Source: an uncultured bacterium
GTDB taxonomy: Bacteria > Bacteroidota > Bacteroidia > Bacteroidales > Paludibacteraceae
NCBI GenBank assembly: GCA_947074225.1
Contig: CAMTOX010000023.1
Location: forward strand, 1 to 11,465
DNA: 11,465 bases
Direction: 5' to 3'
The translations under genes were made by a program, and so were the position numbers. The notes below the pieces were generated by a model. It was not told the DNA's origin. It was given only the letters and a program-made list of their open reading frames with translations, and ran no database searches. This document shows positions 1 through 6,293 of this stretch, piece after piece. Every line of letters starts with the position of its first letter. Position 1 is the first letter of the stretch.

Positions 1-49
1 ATCTACACTATAGCCTACACTCTTTCCCTACACGACGCTCTTCCGATCT
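1..49 (+). other. Illumina TruSeq i5 adapter left in the assembly
   Basis: Positions 1-8 are the end of the P5 arm (ATCTACAC). Positions 9-16 are TATAGCCT, which I recognise as the TruSeq HT D501 i5 index. Positions 17-49 are the Read 1 sequencing primer, ending in GCTCTTCCGATCT. This is a library-construction sequence, not genomic DNA. It marks position 1 as a contig end and should be trimmed. The bases just after it may also come from a single poorly supported read. Confidence 0.97.
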
Positions 50-316
50 AATGAATATCCAATACTTGTAGATCAAATAACATCATTTGAAGTAGATATA
101 TAAACAAGCAAAACATTTTAGTTGTTTTGTAATACAACATTACTTGAATTCAAGTTATAAATGCAACTTTTTATAAAGTGAGGCAAGCAGCGTAAGAAGA
201 ATATTTTATCAGCATACAGGAAATGTAGATGCTTTATCATTGAGCATATGCAGTCCAAATTGCAACTTGAAACACTAGTTCAGAGCAAACATTTAAATTC
301 TCAAATAATAAACATC
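50..316. other. Non-coding stretch upstream of the DJ-1/PfpI gene, with a 14-bp palindrome
   Basis: I see no credible gene here and no exact TAnnTTTG promoter. Positions 142-155 (ACTTGAATTCAAGT) form a perfect 14-bp palindrome. Just before it, 121-138 can fold with a 5-bp stem (GTTGT/ACAAC). Either could be an operator or a transcript hairpin, but AT-rich spacers give such palindromes by chance. The region abuts the adapter, so its left part could be mis-assembled. Confidence 0.35.
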
Positions 317-892
317 ATGCAAAAACAAAAGATATACATATACCTCTTTGAGGGGTATTCAGATTGGGAGATAGCTTATCTCACTCCGGAGTTAATGAAG
401 AGTGGTGAATATGAGTCGCTCTTTGTGGCGGATTGTGGTGCACCATTACATTCTATGGGTGGTCTTAAGGTTACACCGGATATCGCATTAAAAGAGGTAG
501 AGATAGCGCAAAGTGTTCTATTAATTCTTCCCGGTGGGAATGGGTGGCAGCAAGCTCAGAACAGAGCAGTAGATGGGTTGATACAACAAATGCTATCGGC
601 AGGAAAAATGGTGGCTGCTATATGTGGTGCTACTGCCTATTTGCATCAGTTTGGCTGTTTTGCAACATACCAGCATAGCAGTAATGCTTTAGGATATTTG
701 CAATGGGCTATTCCGGAGTATCAAGAGGCTCATAACTATAAAGATGTACCAGCTCTGCAAGATAAAAATCTTATTACTGCCAGTGGTTTGGCTCCCATAG
801 AGTTTGCCTATGTTGTGATGAAAGCATTACAACTAAAACCGGAAGATGAGTTGGAGCAATGGTATGGTCTGTTTAAGGAGGGAGTTTATTGA
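317..892 (+). CDS. DJ-1/PfpI family protein (class I glutamine amidotransferase-like)
   Basis: This is a 191-residue cytoplasmic protein of the DJ-1/PfpI superfamily. The first strand (KIYIYLFEGYSDWE) ends in a conserved acidic residue, Glu18. A glycine-rich turn (LILPGGNGW) follows, then the nucleophile elbow AAICGAT with the reactive cysteine at residue 103. Glu18 and Cys103 fall where DJ-1 has Glu18 and Cys106. Family members include peptidases, glyoxalase/deglycase-like enzymes, chaperones and amidases, so the substrate cannot be named; the elbow most resembles YdeA/YoaZ-like proteins. I chose ATG at 317 over the in-frame ATG at 248 because the family's first strand normally begins within a few residues of the N-terminus, and the 23 extra residues look like translated spacer. 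It is a single gene, convergent with the dehydrogenase. Confidence 0.88.
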   Translation: MQKQKIYIYLFEGYSDWEIAYLTPELMKSGEYESLFVADCGAPLHSMGGLKVTPDIALKEVEIAQSVLLILPGGNGWQQAQNRAVDGLIQQMLSAGKMVAAICGATAYLHQFGCFATYQHSSNALGYLQWAIPEYQEAHNYKDVPALQDKNLITASGLAPIEFAYVVMKALQLKPEDELEQWYGLFKEGVY

Positions 893-934
893 GAATCGGA
901 TATTGGTTTATTACAATTGAATAAATAAACATTT

Positions 935-974
935 ATAGTGCAAGAGCCTTAGCATACTAAGGCTCTTGCGCTAT
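935..974. terminator. Long hairpin between convergent genes, probable bidirectional terminator
   Basis: An 18-bp stem (935-952 with 957-974) carries a single G:U pair around a 4-base loop, CATA. It lies between the stop codons of the DJ-1/PfpI gene and the convergent dehydrogenase. Neither flank has a clean T-run, so it may act as a bidirectional terminator or as a 3'-end stabilising hairpin. Confidence 0.75.
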
Positions 975-1035
975 AATAACATGAGTAAAGCAGATGATAG
1001 ATTTCTATCTCTTTACATTACACTTGATAACACCT

Positions 1036-1866
1036 TTACGGAACCATCTCTGCGATGGGTTGTTCCATATTGTGAGCAATTTTATTGGTAATGAGTTTTG
1101 TTGCCATATTGGGGTTGAGCCGGTAGAGGAGGTTCATGGATTCGGCATCTTTACCAATATAGAGTTGCGCTTTATTGTGTTGCATGGCATAGATAATCAT
1201 CTTTGCTGCTCTGGCCGGTGAGAAGGCCGCCGAGGGAGCGTGACCTTCTGTTCCTGCTCCAGCATCGGCTTTAAGTCCTGAATTGGCTTTGATGTTGGTA
1301 TAGAGTGCTCCTGGAAATACAGTGGTAACACCTATTTCTGTGCCTTGGAGTTCTGCTCGGAGTGCCTCTGAGAGAATCTTTACGGCAGCCTTAGAGGCTC
1401 CATAGATGGCCTGTCCGGGAACTGGTAAAAAACCACCCATGCTAGAGATGTTTACAATATGCGCCTGAGGCCGAGTATATAACGTTGGCAAAAGTGCCTT
1501 GATGAGGTTTAATGTTCCCATGAAGTTAATATTGAAAACTCGTTCGATGACTTTGGCATCGAGATCTCTAATGCGACGAAAGGGCTGGATAATACCAGCA
1601 TTATTGATAACGCCATCTATGGTACCAAAGCGTAAGAGTGTTTTCTGAATCATCTGATTAATTGCCTCAGAGTCGGTAATATCTGTTTGCGAAATCATTA
1701 AAGAGTGAGCGTTATTCTTAGCCAACTGCAAGGTTTGATTGAGTGCCTCAATATTGATATCGACCGCCACTACATTGCAATTTTGTTTTAAAAGATTTAA
1801 TACTAATTCTCTTCCTAACCCATTACCACCTCCGGTAACGATAACTACTTTATTTGAAATGTCCAT
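1036..1866 (-). CDS. Short-chain dehydrogenase/reductase (classical SDR)
   Basis: This is a 276-residue classical SDR, a cytoplasmic NAD(P)-dependent oxidoreductase. It has the Rossmann TGGGNGLG motif (residues 11-18), the NNAG motif (88-91), the NIN asparagine (Asn114), the catalytic serine in NISS (Ser142) and YxxxK (Tyr155, Lys159), so the catalytic set is complete. Asp36 at the end of the second strand (VAVD) favours NAD(H) over NADP(H). The C-terminal 80 residues, after PGALYTNI, are typical of SDRs acting on steroid-like or acyl substrates, but the substrate cannot be read from sequence. I chose ATG at 1866: an upstream in-frame ATG at 1950 would add 28 residues and would lie upstream of the best promoter match (1914-1921). 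The gene is divergent from an AraC-family regulator 168 bases away, which may control it. Confidence 0.92.
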   Translation of the reverse strand: MDISNKVVIVTGGGNGLGRELVLNLLKQNCNVVAVDINIEALNQTLQLAKNNAHSLMISQTDITDSEAINQMIQKTLLRFGTIDGVINNAGIIQPFRRIRDLDAKVIERVFNINFMGTLNLIKALLPTLYTRPQAHIVNISSMGGFLPVPGQAIYGASKAAVKILSEALRAELQGTEIGVTTVFPGALYTNIKANSGLKADAGAGTEGHAPSAAFSPARAAKMIIYAMQHNKAQLYIGKDAESMNLLYRLNPNMATKLITNKIAHNMEQPIAEMVP

Positions 1867-1913
1867 AAAAAAATGATTTATAAAAAGGTTTTTACCTATT
1901 TGATTGATGGTGA

Positions 1914-1921
1914 CAAAAGTA
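1914..1921 (-). promoter_or_regulatory. Bacteroidota -7 element for the dehydrogenase gene
   Basis: On the minus strand this reads TACTTTTG, an exact match to TAnnTTTG. It would place transcription start about 40 bases before the ATG at 1866. No TTTG sits at the ideal spacing; the nearest (minus-strand TTTG at 1948-1951) is 26 bases away. It supports the shorter start of the dehydrogenase. Confidence 0.5.
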
Positions 1922-1984
1922 TAGCTGAAAAGTAGGGTAAAAAAGGGCAAAAGAACAAATAATTGGTCATTTTTTCTCTAAATA

Positions 1985-2015
1985 TTAGTTTTAAAAGAGA
2001 AAAAGAATAATTTTG
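1985..2015 (+). promoter_or_regulatory. Bacteroidota promoter for the AraC-family regulator
   Basis: TAATTTTG at 2008-2015 matches TAnnTTTG exactly. TTAG at 1985-1988, 19 bases upstream, is a 3-of-4 match to the -33 TTTG element. The predicted transcript starts near 2021, giving a short leader of about 15 bases before the ATG at 2035. Confidence 0.6.
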
Positions 2016-2034
2016 CAAAATAAACAGATATAAA

Positions 2035-2904
2035 ATGAGAAATAGAATAGAGTTATTTGACTGCCGTAGTTATTTGCATCAGGAGGCAGATGTTAAAACC
2101 ATTGGTGATGATTTCATGTTGTTTGAATCGTTTAAGATGTCGCCCGTTCTGAATCGGCCATTTAAAGTAGATACATTGACAACAATAATCTGTATTGAAG
2201 GGGAATGCCATGGGAAGATAGATTTAATATCCTATCATTTAGAATCCTCTAGTATGACAATATTAATGCCCAACACAATACTTGAATATGAATCTGTGAG
2301 TTCAGATTTTAAAGGATTATTCCTTATAATGTCGGTTCATTTTCTTGAGTCGTTAAATATAGGCGAATGGGTATCGTCGTATGCCAATGTACGGGATAAT
2401 CCGTATGTGAAGTTTAATCGTGAGGCGTTAGATGCCATAGTGAACTACTACAGAATGTGCGAGGGTTTATTACTAGTTCCAGACCATCCCTATCGGATGG
2501 AGGCACTAAAGAATTTAACGCGTGCATTTTTTTATGGTGCAGGATACTATTTTCATGATTTACCCAAAGAGAAAAGTAGAGAGCATTATCTGTTGGAACG
2601 TTTTTTAAAAGCGGTGAAACTTCACTACCGTGAAGAGCGTAGTGTAGAGTTTTATGCCAATGAGTTATCGCTCACCTCAAAATATATGTCGTCAAAGATA
2701 AAAGAGTCGTGCGGTAAGACCGCTTCGGAGTTGATAGATGAGTATATTATCTTAGAAGCTAAAGAGCTCTTACGGCATAGCAATATGAATGTTCAACAAA
2801 TAAGCGATTATTTAAACTTTCCCAGTCAATCGTTTTTCGGTAAATACTTTAAAAGAATAGTAGGGCTATCGCCTAAAGCCTATAAGAATGGTATTGAGCA
2901 GTGA
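2035..2904 (+). CDS. AraC-family transcriptional regulator
   Basis: This is a 289-residue DNA-binding regulator. Residues 1-180 form a poorly conserved sensor domain of cupin-like AraC type (IICIEGECHGKIDL followed by SMTILMPN is a typical beta-strand pattern). Residues 185-285 are the AraC/XylS double helix-turn-helix: the first helix pair is near 203-227 (SVEFYANELSLTSKYMSSKI), the second near 252-275 (NVQQISDYLNFPSQSFFGKYF), followed by the signature GLSPKAYK at 277-284. The effector is unknown. The gene is divergent from the dehydrogenase with facing promoters in a 168-base gap, a layout often seen for a regulator and its target. The start is supported by the promoter just upstream and by the absence of any earlier in-frame ATG with a sensible leader. 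Confidence 0.92.
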   Translation: MRNRIELFDCRSYLHQEADVKTIGDDFMLFESFKMSPVLNRPFKVDTLTTIICIEGECHGKIDLISYHLESSSMTILMPNTILEYESVSSDFKGLFLIMSVHFLESLNIGEWVSSYANVRDNPYVKFNREALDAIVNYYRMCEGLLLVPDHPYRMEALKNLTRAFFYGAGYYFHDLPKEKSREHYLLERFLKAVKLHYREERSVEFYANELSLTSKYMSSKIKESCGKTASELIDEYIILEAKELLRHSNMNVQQISDYLNFPSQSFFGKYFKRIVGLSPKAYKNGIEQ

Positions 2905-2926
2905 AGCGGTGCTAAAATAGTGTTAT

Positions 2927-2969
2927 AAAAAGAATTCCTCTTCCCACAAATAATGTTGAAAGAGGAATT
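2927..2969 (-). terminator. Rho-independent terminator after tRNA-Ser
   Basis: A 10-bp perfect stem (2933-2942 with 2960-2969) with a 17-base loop is followed, on the minus strand, by CTTTTT at 2932-2927. This suits the end of the minus-strand tRNA transcript. The same hairpin lies just past the AraC-family stop codon and may also end that transcript, though the plus-strand side has only a weak T-rich tail. Confidence 0.7.
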
Positions 2970-2984
2970 TCTATTCTCACGTTG

Positions 2985-3071
2985 CGGAAAGCGAGGGATT
3001 CGAACCCCCGGTACAGTTACCCGTACACCGCATTTCGAGTGCGGCCCATTCGACCACTCTGGCAGCTTTCC
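2985..3071 (-). tRNA. tRNA-Ser (anticodon CGA)
   Basis: This is an 87-base type II tRNA with a long variable arm, reading UCG serine codons. Acceptor strands GGAAAGC (3065-3071) and GCTTTCC (2986-2992) pair perfectly, with discriminator G at 2985. The anticodon stem CCGCA/TGCGG encloses the loop CTCGAAA with anticodon CGA at 3035-3037. The variable arm has a GTAC/GTAC stem. The T-arm is GGGGG-TTCGAAT-CCCTC with one G:U pair. The 3' CCA is not encoded and would be added after transcription. The gene lies downstream of the DNA glycosylase on the same strand but has its own promoter-like sequence and terminator. Confidence 0.97.
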
Positions 3072-3081
3072 AATGGTGTTA

Positions 3082-3089
3082 CAAAATTA
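3082..3089 (-). promoter_or_regulatory. Possible -7 element for tRNA-Ser
   Basis: On the minus strand this is TAATTTTG, an exact TAnnTTTG match ending 10 bases before the tRNA 5' end. That would give a very short 5' leader for RNase P to remove. No convincing -33 element is visible at the right spacing. Confidence 0.45.
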
Positions 3090-3163
3090 CTATTTTTTCT
3101 TTTTTAATGTAGATTCTTCAGAAGATTTTTCTGTAAATTTGTTTTGTATTGATTACTTCTTAC

Positions 3164-3667
3164 CTATAACACCTCAAAAAGAGGTTTCCATGAATTATAT
3201 AAGCGTTCTAAAGAGTAGCTGGCATTTGCCGGACTAGTGCTTGGCAATTCGAAATAGTGTATTCCCTGTCGTTTATTAAAGTGACGTTGATAAATCTCTT
3301 TGGCTTTATTGCCATTGAAAGCTATAGCACACAGTGACGGATGATTCTCGATAAAATGGTCGAGATGATTAGGCACTACATGACGTATGGCACTATCCAG
3401 ACTCCCTTTTCGTTCTGCTTGATGGGCAACATCCCATAAGGCGATATGATGTTGGAGAAGTAACTCTACCTTCATATGGTAATGCTGCGGCAGCTCTACT
3501 TGGAGTCCTTCAGCAATGATATCCCAGAATCGGTTACGAGGATGTGCATAGTATTGTTGCATAGCAATGGACTTATCGCCAGGAATGGAGCCTAAGATAA
3601 GCACTTTGGCCATTAAAGAGCCTATGGGCAATAAACCAACTTTACGATGTGAATTCTCTTTATTCAT
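3164..3667 (-). CDS. DNA glycosylase of the uracil-DNA glycosylase superfamily, family 6 (hypoxanthine-DNA glycosylase) type
   Basis: This 167-residue protein likely removes deaminated bases (hypoxanthine, the product of adenine deamination, in the founding archaeal member) to begin base excision repair. Motif 1 is LILGSIPGDKS (23-33), followed by the diagnostic QQYYAHPRNRFW (37-48). Asn45 in that block is a candidate catalytic or base-binding residue. ALWDV (76-80) and AFNGNKA (116-122) follow, and the DNA-intercalating loop motif is LPSTSPANAS (141-150). Length is normal for the family. I kept the start at 3667 rather than Met19, since GLLPIGS just before motif 1 matches the conserved N-terminal strand (GLPPI-like). 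Uracil activity versus hypoxanthine activity cannot be told from sequence. The gene is transcribed toward the tRNA-Ser with no clear terminator between them. Confidence 0.87.
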   Translation of the reverse strand: MNKENSHRKVGLLPIGSLMAKVLILGSIPGDKSIAMQQYYAHPRNRFWDIIAEGLQVELPQHYHMKVELLLQHHIALWDVAHQAERKGSLDSAIRHVVPNHLDHFIENHPSLCAIAFNGNKAKEIYQRHFNKRQGIHYFELPSTSPANASYSLERLYNSWKPLFEVL

Positions 3668-3798
3668 ACACTTAAAAATTAGATACCTATATAATAAGGT
3701 AAAAAAGAAAAATGAAGCGTGCGATTCTGCTATTATCTCACCATCTTATGGTTGATAGAAGCCTTCATCGATAAAAACGCAATTGTAAGATCTTTGTG

Positions 3799-3828
3799 CA
3801 AATATAGAGCATTCCATTTTAAAACAAA
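3799..3828 (-). promoter_or_regulatory. Bacteroidota promoter for the DNA glycosylase
   Basis: Read on the minus strand, TTTG (3825-3828) and TATATTTG (3799-3806) are separated by 18 bases, matching both the -33 and -7 consensus elements. Transcription would start near 3793 and leave a leader of about 125 bases before the ATG at 3667. That leader contains a short ORF at 3733-3768 (11 codons) and a small hairpin at 3737-3754. Confidence 0.6.
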
Positions 3829-4300
3829 AGCTACTCTCAGAGGTGTTGTTAAAAAATAAATTCAGAAACAGGTCATAAATGCGCTGTATAAGGAAGCTAA
3901 GCGATAATATTTTTTAAGCAAAAGGGTTGAAAACGGTTATTATTTTATGAATTGATAAGGTGAATTAGCATATATGCAAAAACAAAACATAATATTTGGA
4001 TATATTACTTTTATTTAAACGATTAATTATCTGATATATGCAATATAATACTACCTTTGCATAAGAATGAAAATGCATATTTATGCAAAAGCTCTCAATA
4101 CGAGAGATTAAAGACCAAAGCACTCATTATTATCTAAAATTCCTTTCCAAAGAATCTAAGATGATATCATTAAATCCTTTCAACAAGATTTAATAGATGC
4201 TGCAAGTTATAGGAGAGAGTAATAATTAATCAAAGTTCATATTGAATCCATTTCGATATGAGATAAAAGAAATTCCAAAATCAAACTAAACAATCAGAAG
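3829..4300. other. Long non-coding stretch upstream of the Omp28-domain lipoprotein
   Basis: No gene of credible length is visible on either strand. The main content is the promoter at 4030-4059 and the roughly 235-base leader it implies. That leader starts with a short palindrome, TGCATATTTATGCA, and a small CTCTC/GAGAG hairpin around 4092-4106. The rest is AT-rich with no recognisable RNA motif. Confidence 0.5.
4030..4059 (+). promoter_or_regulatory. Bacteroidota promoter for the Omp28-domain lipoprotein
   Basis: TACCTTTG at 4052-4059 is an exact TAnnTTTG match, followed by C. TCTG at 4030-4033, 18 bases upstream, is a 3-of-4 match to the -33 TTTG. It is the only exact -7 match I found in this gap pointing at the lipoprotein gene. 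Confidence 0.55.
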
Positions 4301-5995
4301 ATGATGAAAAGATTTTTTTATTTTACATTAATGTTGGCAGTATTTGCAACCACATTAATTTCTTGCCAAGACAAAAATGGCAATATTGATCTAAACGATG
4401 GTCCGACAGGTCCTGATAGTTATGCCTTTGGTTATTGCACCAACGACATGAAGAGTGGTATTGGTACCGGTGCTTATAGTATTTTAGGTGCTGCAGTACA
4501 GATTAACAAAGACGATTTAGTAAAGAACGGTAATGAAATTGTAGGTATTCGTTGCGGTCTTAATGGATCGGGTGAGAACTTCACTGTTTATATTGTAAAT
4601 GATTTGATGGATGATGAATCGGATGCATTATTCATGAAAAATATAGGTACTGTAGATGGTTATAGCTGGGTGTATGTAGCCTTGGATGAGCCTATTAATG
4701 TTGATGAAGTAGGTGATTTATTCTTTGCATACTCTCTTGAGACTTCAGAATATGCTTTAGGTTATGAACCAGGAACCGGCACAGAACGCGACTGGGTATT
4801 TGCTGGTCAATGGCAGCTTTTGAGTCAAGCAGGTTTATATGGTAAATTGAATATCCAAGCCGTATTAACAGGTGGTGACTATAGCGATAAAATACAATAT
4901 AATGTTGTTCCTACTTATATTGAACTACCATCAGTTGTTGTTGCAGGTGAAACACAAACTATGACTTGCCACGTTACCAACTTAGGTGTTAAGTTCGTAA
5001 ACAACATTGAAATTAACTACACTTATGGTGGTACTTCTGGTACTCACCGTGTGAGCAACATTGGCTTAATGTATGGTCAATCAGTAGCTATTGAGTTACC
5101 ATCGGTGACTACTAAAGGTAGTGGTTCTATAGAAGTTTCTGTAGCCACAACTACTAAAGGTCAAGAGGGCATAAACTCAGTTGCAGGAGAACAAACAGTT
5201 GTAGAAGGTGGTAACTACGAACGTACAGTATTGTTAGAGCACTTCACCGGACAATCTTGTCCAAACTGTCCTGCTGGTGTTACAGCAATCAAGAACTCAT
5301 TGAATGGTTTATCTGAAGAAGAGCGCGAGCGCGTAGTTTGGGTATCTCACCACGCAGGTTATGGTGACGACTCATTCACATTGACAGAGAGCAAGACTAT
5401 TTCAAGTTTCTTAGGTGTTCCAGGTGCGCCAATGATTTGTATTGACCGTGAAAGAACCAATACTGAATTAGGTTTGGTTTATCACCCAAGTTACACTAAT
5501 GCAAACACTTTCCGCGACAAATTAAAAGTAACCTCAATGGGTACTGTTAAAATTGATCACGAATATAATGTAGCAACACGTGAGATTAAGATGACTGTAA
5601 GCGGTATTTCTCCAACTGCAGCTCCACGTCTAACTGTAATGTTGATTCAATCTGGTCTTTCAGGTACTCAATCGGGTGCTACTTCAGGATACATTCACGA
5701 CAATGCACCACGCCACTTCTTTACTCAAGCAATGGGCGATGCTATTAACTTTAACAATGGTGAGTATAGCCAAGAATTTACTTATACTATTCCTGCTACT
5801 ATTGGTGCACACAACTGTATTCCAGAAAACATGGAGATTGTTGCTTTCTTAGCTAACTACACTGCAACAAGCAATTTACGCAGTCAAGTTATCAATGCTG
5901 CTAAAGTAGCTGTAACAGGTGTTACCCGTTCTTATGTAGCTGAACAAAACAACAATAACGAAGCTCCAGTATTATCTGCACAACCAGTTAAATAA
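4301..5995 (+). CDS. Outer-membrane lipoprotein with Omp28-type thioredoxin-like domain
   Basis: This 564-residue protein begins with a lipoprotein signal peptide: a positive start, a hydrophobic stretch, and lipobox LISC with the lipidated cysteine at residue 22. Residues 40-190 look like a beta-sandwich (GYC near 44-46, IVGIRCGLNG near 80-89, WVYVALDEPINVDEVGDLFFAYSL). Residues 203-290 resemble a CARDB/Ig-like adhesion or spacer domain. From about 308, RTVLLEHFTGQSCPNCP is the hallmark of the Omp28 family, a thioredoxin-fold domain with a CxxC pair at Cys320 and Cys323. Omp28 is an outer-membrane protein first described in Porphyromonas; its role is unclear, with adhesion and redox functions both plausible. 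There is no T9SS sorting domain, so surface anchoring would be through the lipid. ATG at 4304 is an equally possible start. Its own promoter and terminator make it monocistronic. Confidence 0.87.
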   Translation: MMKRFFYFTLMLAVFATTLISCQDKNGNIDLNDGPTGPDSYAFGYCTNDMKSGIGTGAYSILGAAVQINKDDLVKNGNEIVGIRCGLNGSGENFTVYIVNDLMDDESDALFMKNIGTVDGYSWVYVALDEPINVDEVGDLFFAYSLETSEYALGYEPGTGTERDWVFAGQWQLLSQAGLYGKLNIQAVLTGGDYSDKIQYNVVPTYIELPSVVVAGETQTMTCHVTNLGVKFVNNIEINYTYGGTSGTHRVSNIGLMYGQSVAIELPSVTTKGSGSIEVSVATTTKGQEGINSVAGEQTVVEGGNYERTVLLEHFTGQSCPNCPAGVTAIKNSLNGLSEEERERVVWVSHHAGYGDDSFTLTESKTISSFLGVPGAPMICIDRERTNTELGLVYHPSYTNANTFRDKLKVTSMGTVKIDHEYNVATREIKMTVSGISPTAAPRLTVMLIQSGLSGTQSGATSGYIHDNAPRHFFTQAMGDAINFNNGEYSQEFTYTIPATIGAHNCIPENMEIVAFLANYTATSNLRSQVINAAKVAVTGVTRSYVAEQNNNNEAPVLSAQPVK

Positions 5996-6012
5996 ATATT
6001 TGGAAGCGTTAG

Positions 6013-6032
6013 TCACAGGATTAATCTTGTGA
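6013..6032 (+). repeat. Palindromic hairpin after the lipoprotein stop codon
   Basis: TCACAGGATT at 6013-6022 and AATCTTGTGA at 6023-6032 are inverted repeats with one G:U pair. The innermost bases would open to form the loop. It sits between the stop codon and the main terminator and may be a second 3'-end hairpin. Confidence 0.5.
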
Positions 6033-6043
6033 AAAAATAGAAA

Positions 6044-6078
6044 AGTAGTCTTTGAATTATTCAAAGGCTACTTTTTTT
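6044..6078 (+). terminator. Intrinsic terminator of the lipoprotein gene
   Basis: A 13-bp stem (6044-6056 with 6060-6072, one G:U pair) with a TTA loop runs directly into seven T residues (6072-6078). It is a textbook rho-independent terminator and separates the lipoprotein from the next gene. Confidence 0.92.
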
Positions 6079-6206
6079 ATAGCTCATATTTGATAAGAAT
6101 ATATCGAGAGTGGTTTCTCTTAGATTGATTTCGAGATGTTATTAATATTAAAATTACAAGGTTTCACTTTAGAATACATTGCTATGGCATGCTTTTCGAT
6201 TAATGA

Positions 6207-6245
6207 ATTTAAGAGCCGATTATTGAATGTATAGTGCTCTTAAAT
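6207..6245 (+). repeat. 10-bp perfect inverted repeat upstream of the first propeller gene
   Basis: ATTTAAGAGC (6207-6216) and GCTCTTAAAT (6236-6245) are exact reverse complements separated by 19 bases. The repeat ends 48 bases before the ATG at 6294. There is no T-run after it, so it is not a terminator. It could be an operator or a leader hairpin. I found no exact TAnnTTTG in this gap; the nearest is CATATTTG at 6085-6092. Confidence 0.5.
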
Positions 6246-6293
6246 AAAGAAACATATAAAATAAACAAGATTAAATTATTAACTCTCAATGTT

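Noticed and set aside
994..1221. Plus-strand ORF of 75 codons
   Set aside because: It lies antisense to the 3' end of the dehydrogenase, which has complete family motifs. No promoter or family resemblance.
2953..3237. Plus-strand ORF of 94 codons across the tRNA region
   Set aside because: It is the antisense of tRNA-Ser. The translated string containing GIRTPGTVTRTPHFECG is a well-known false protein produced when annotation tools read through serine tRNA genes.
3567..3755. Plus-strand ORF of 62 codons
   Set aside because: It overlaps the 5' part of the DNA glycosylase gene on the other strand and shows no protein-like features.
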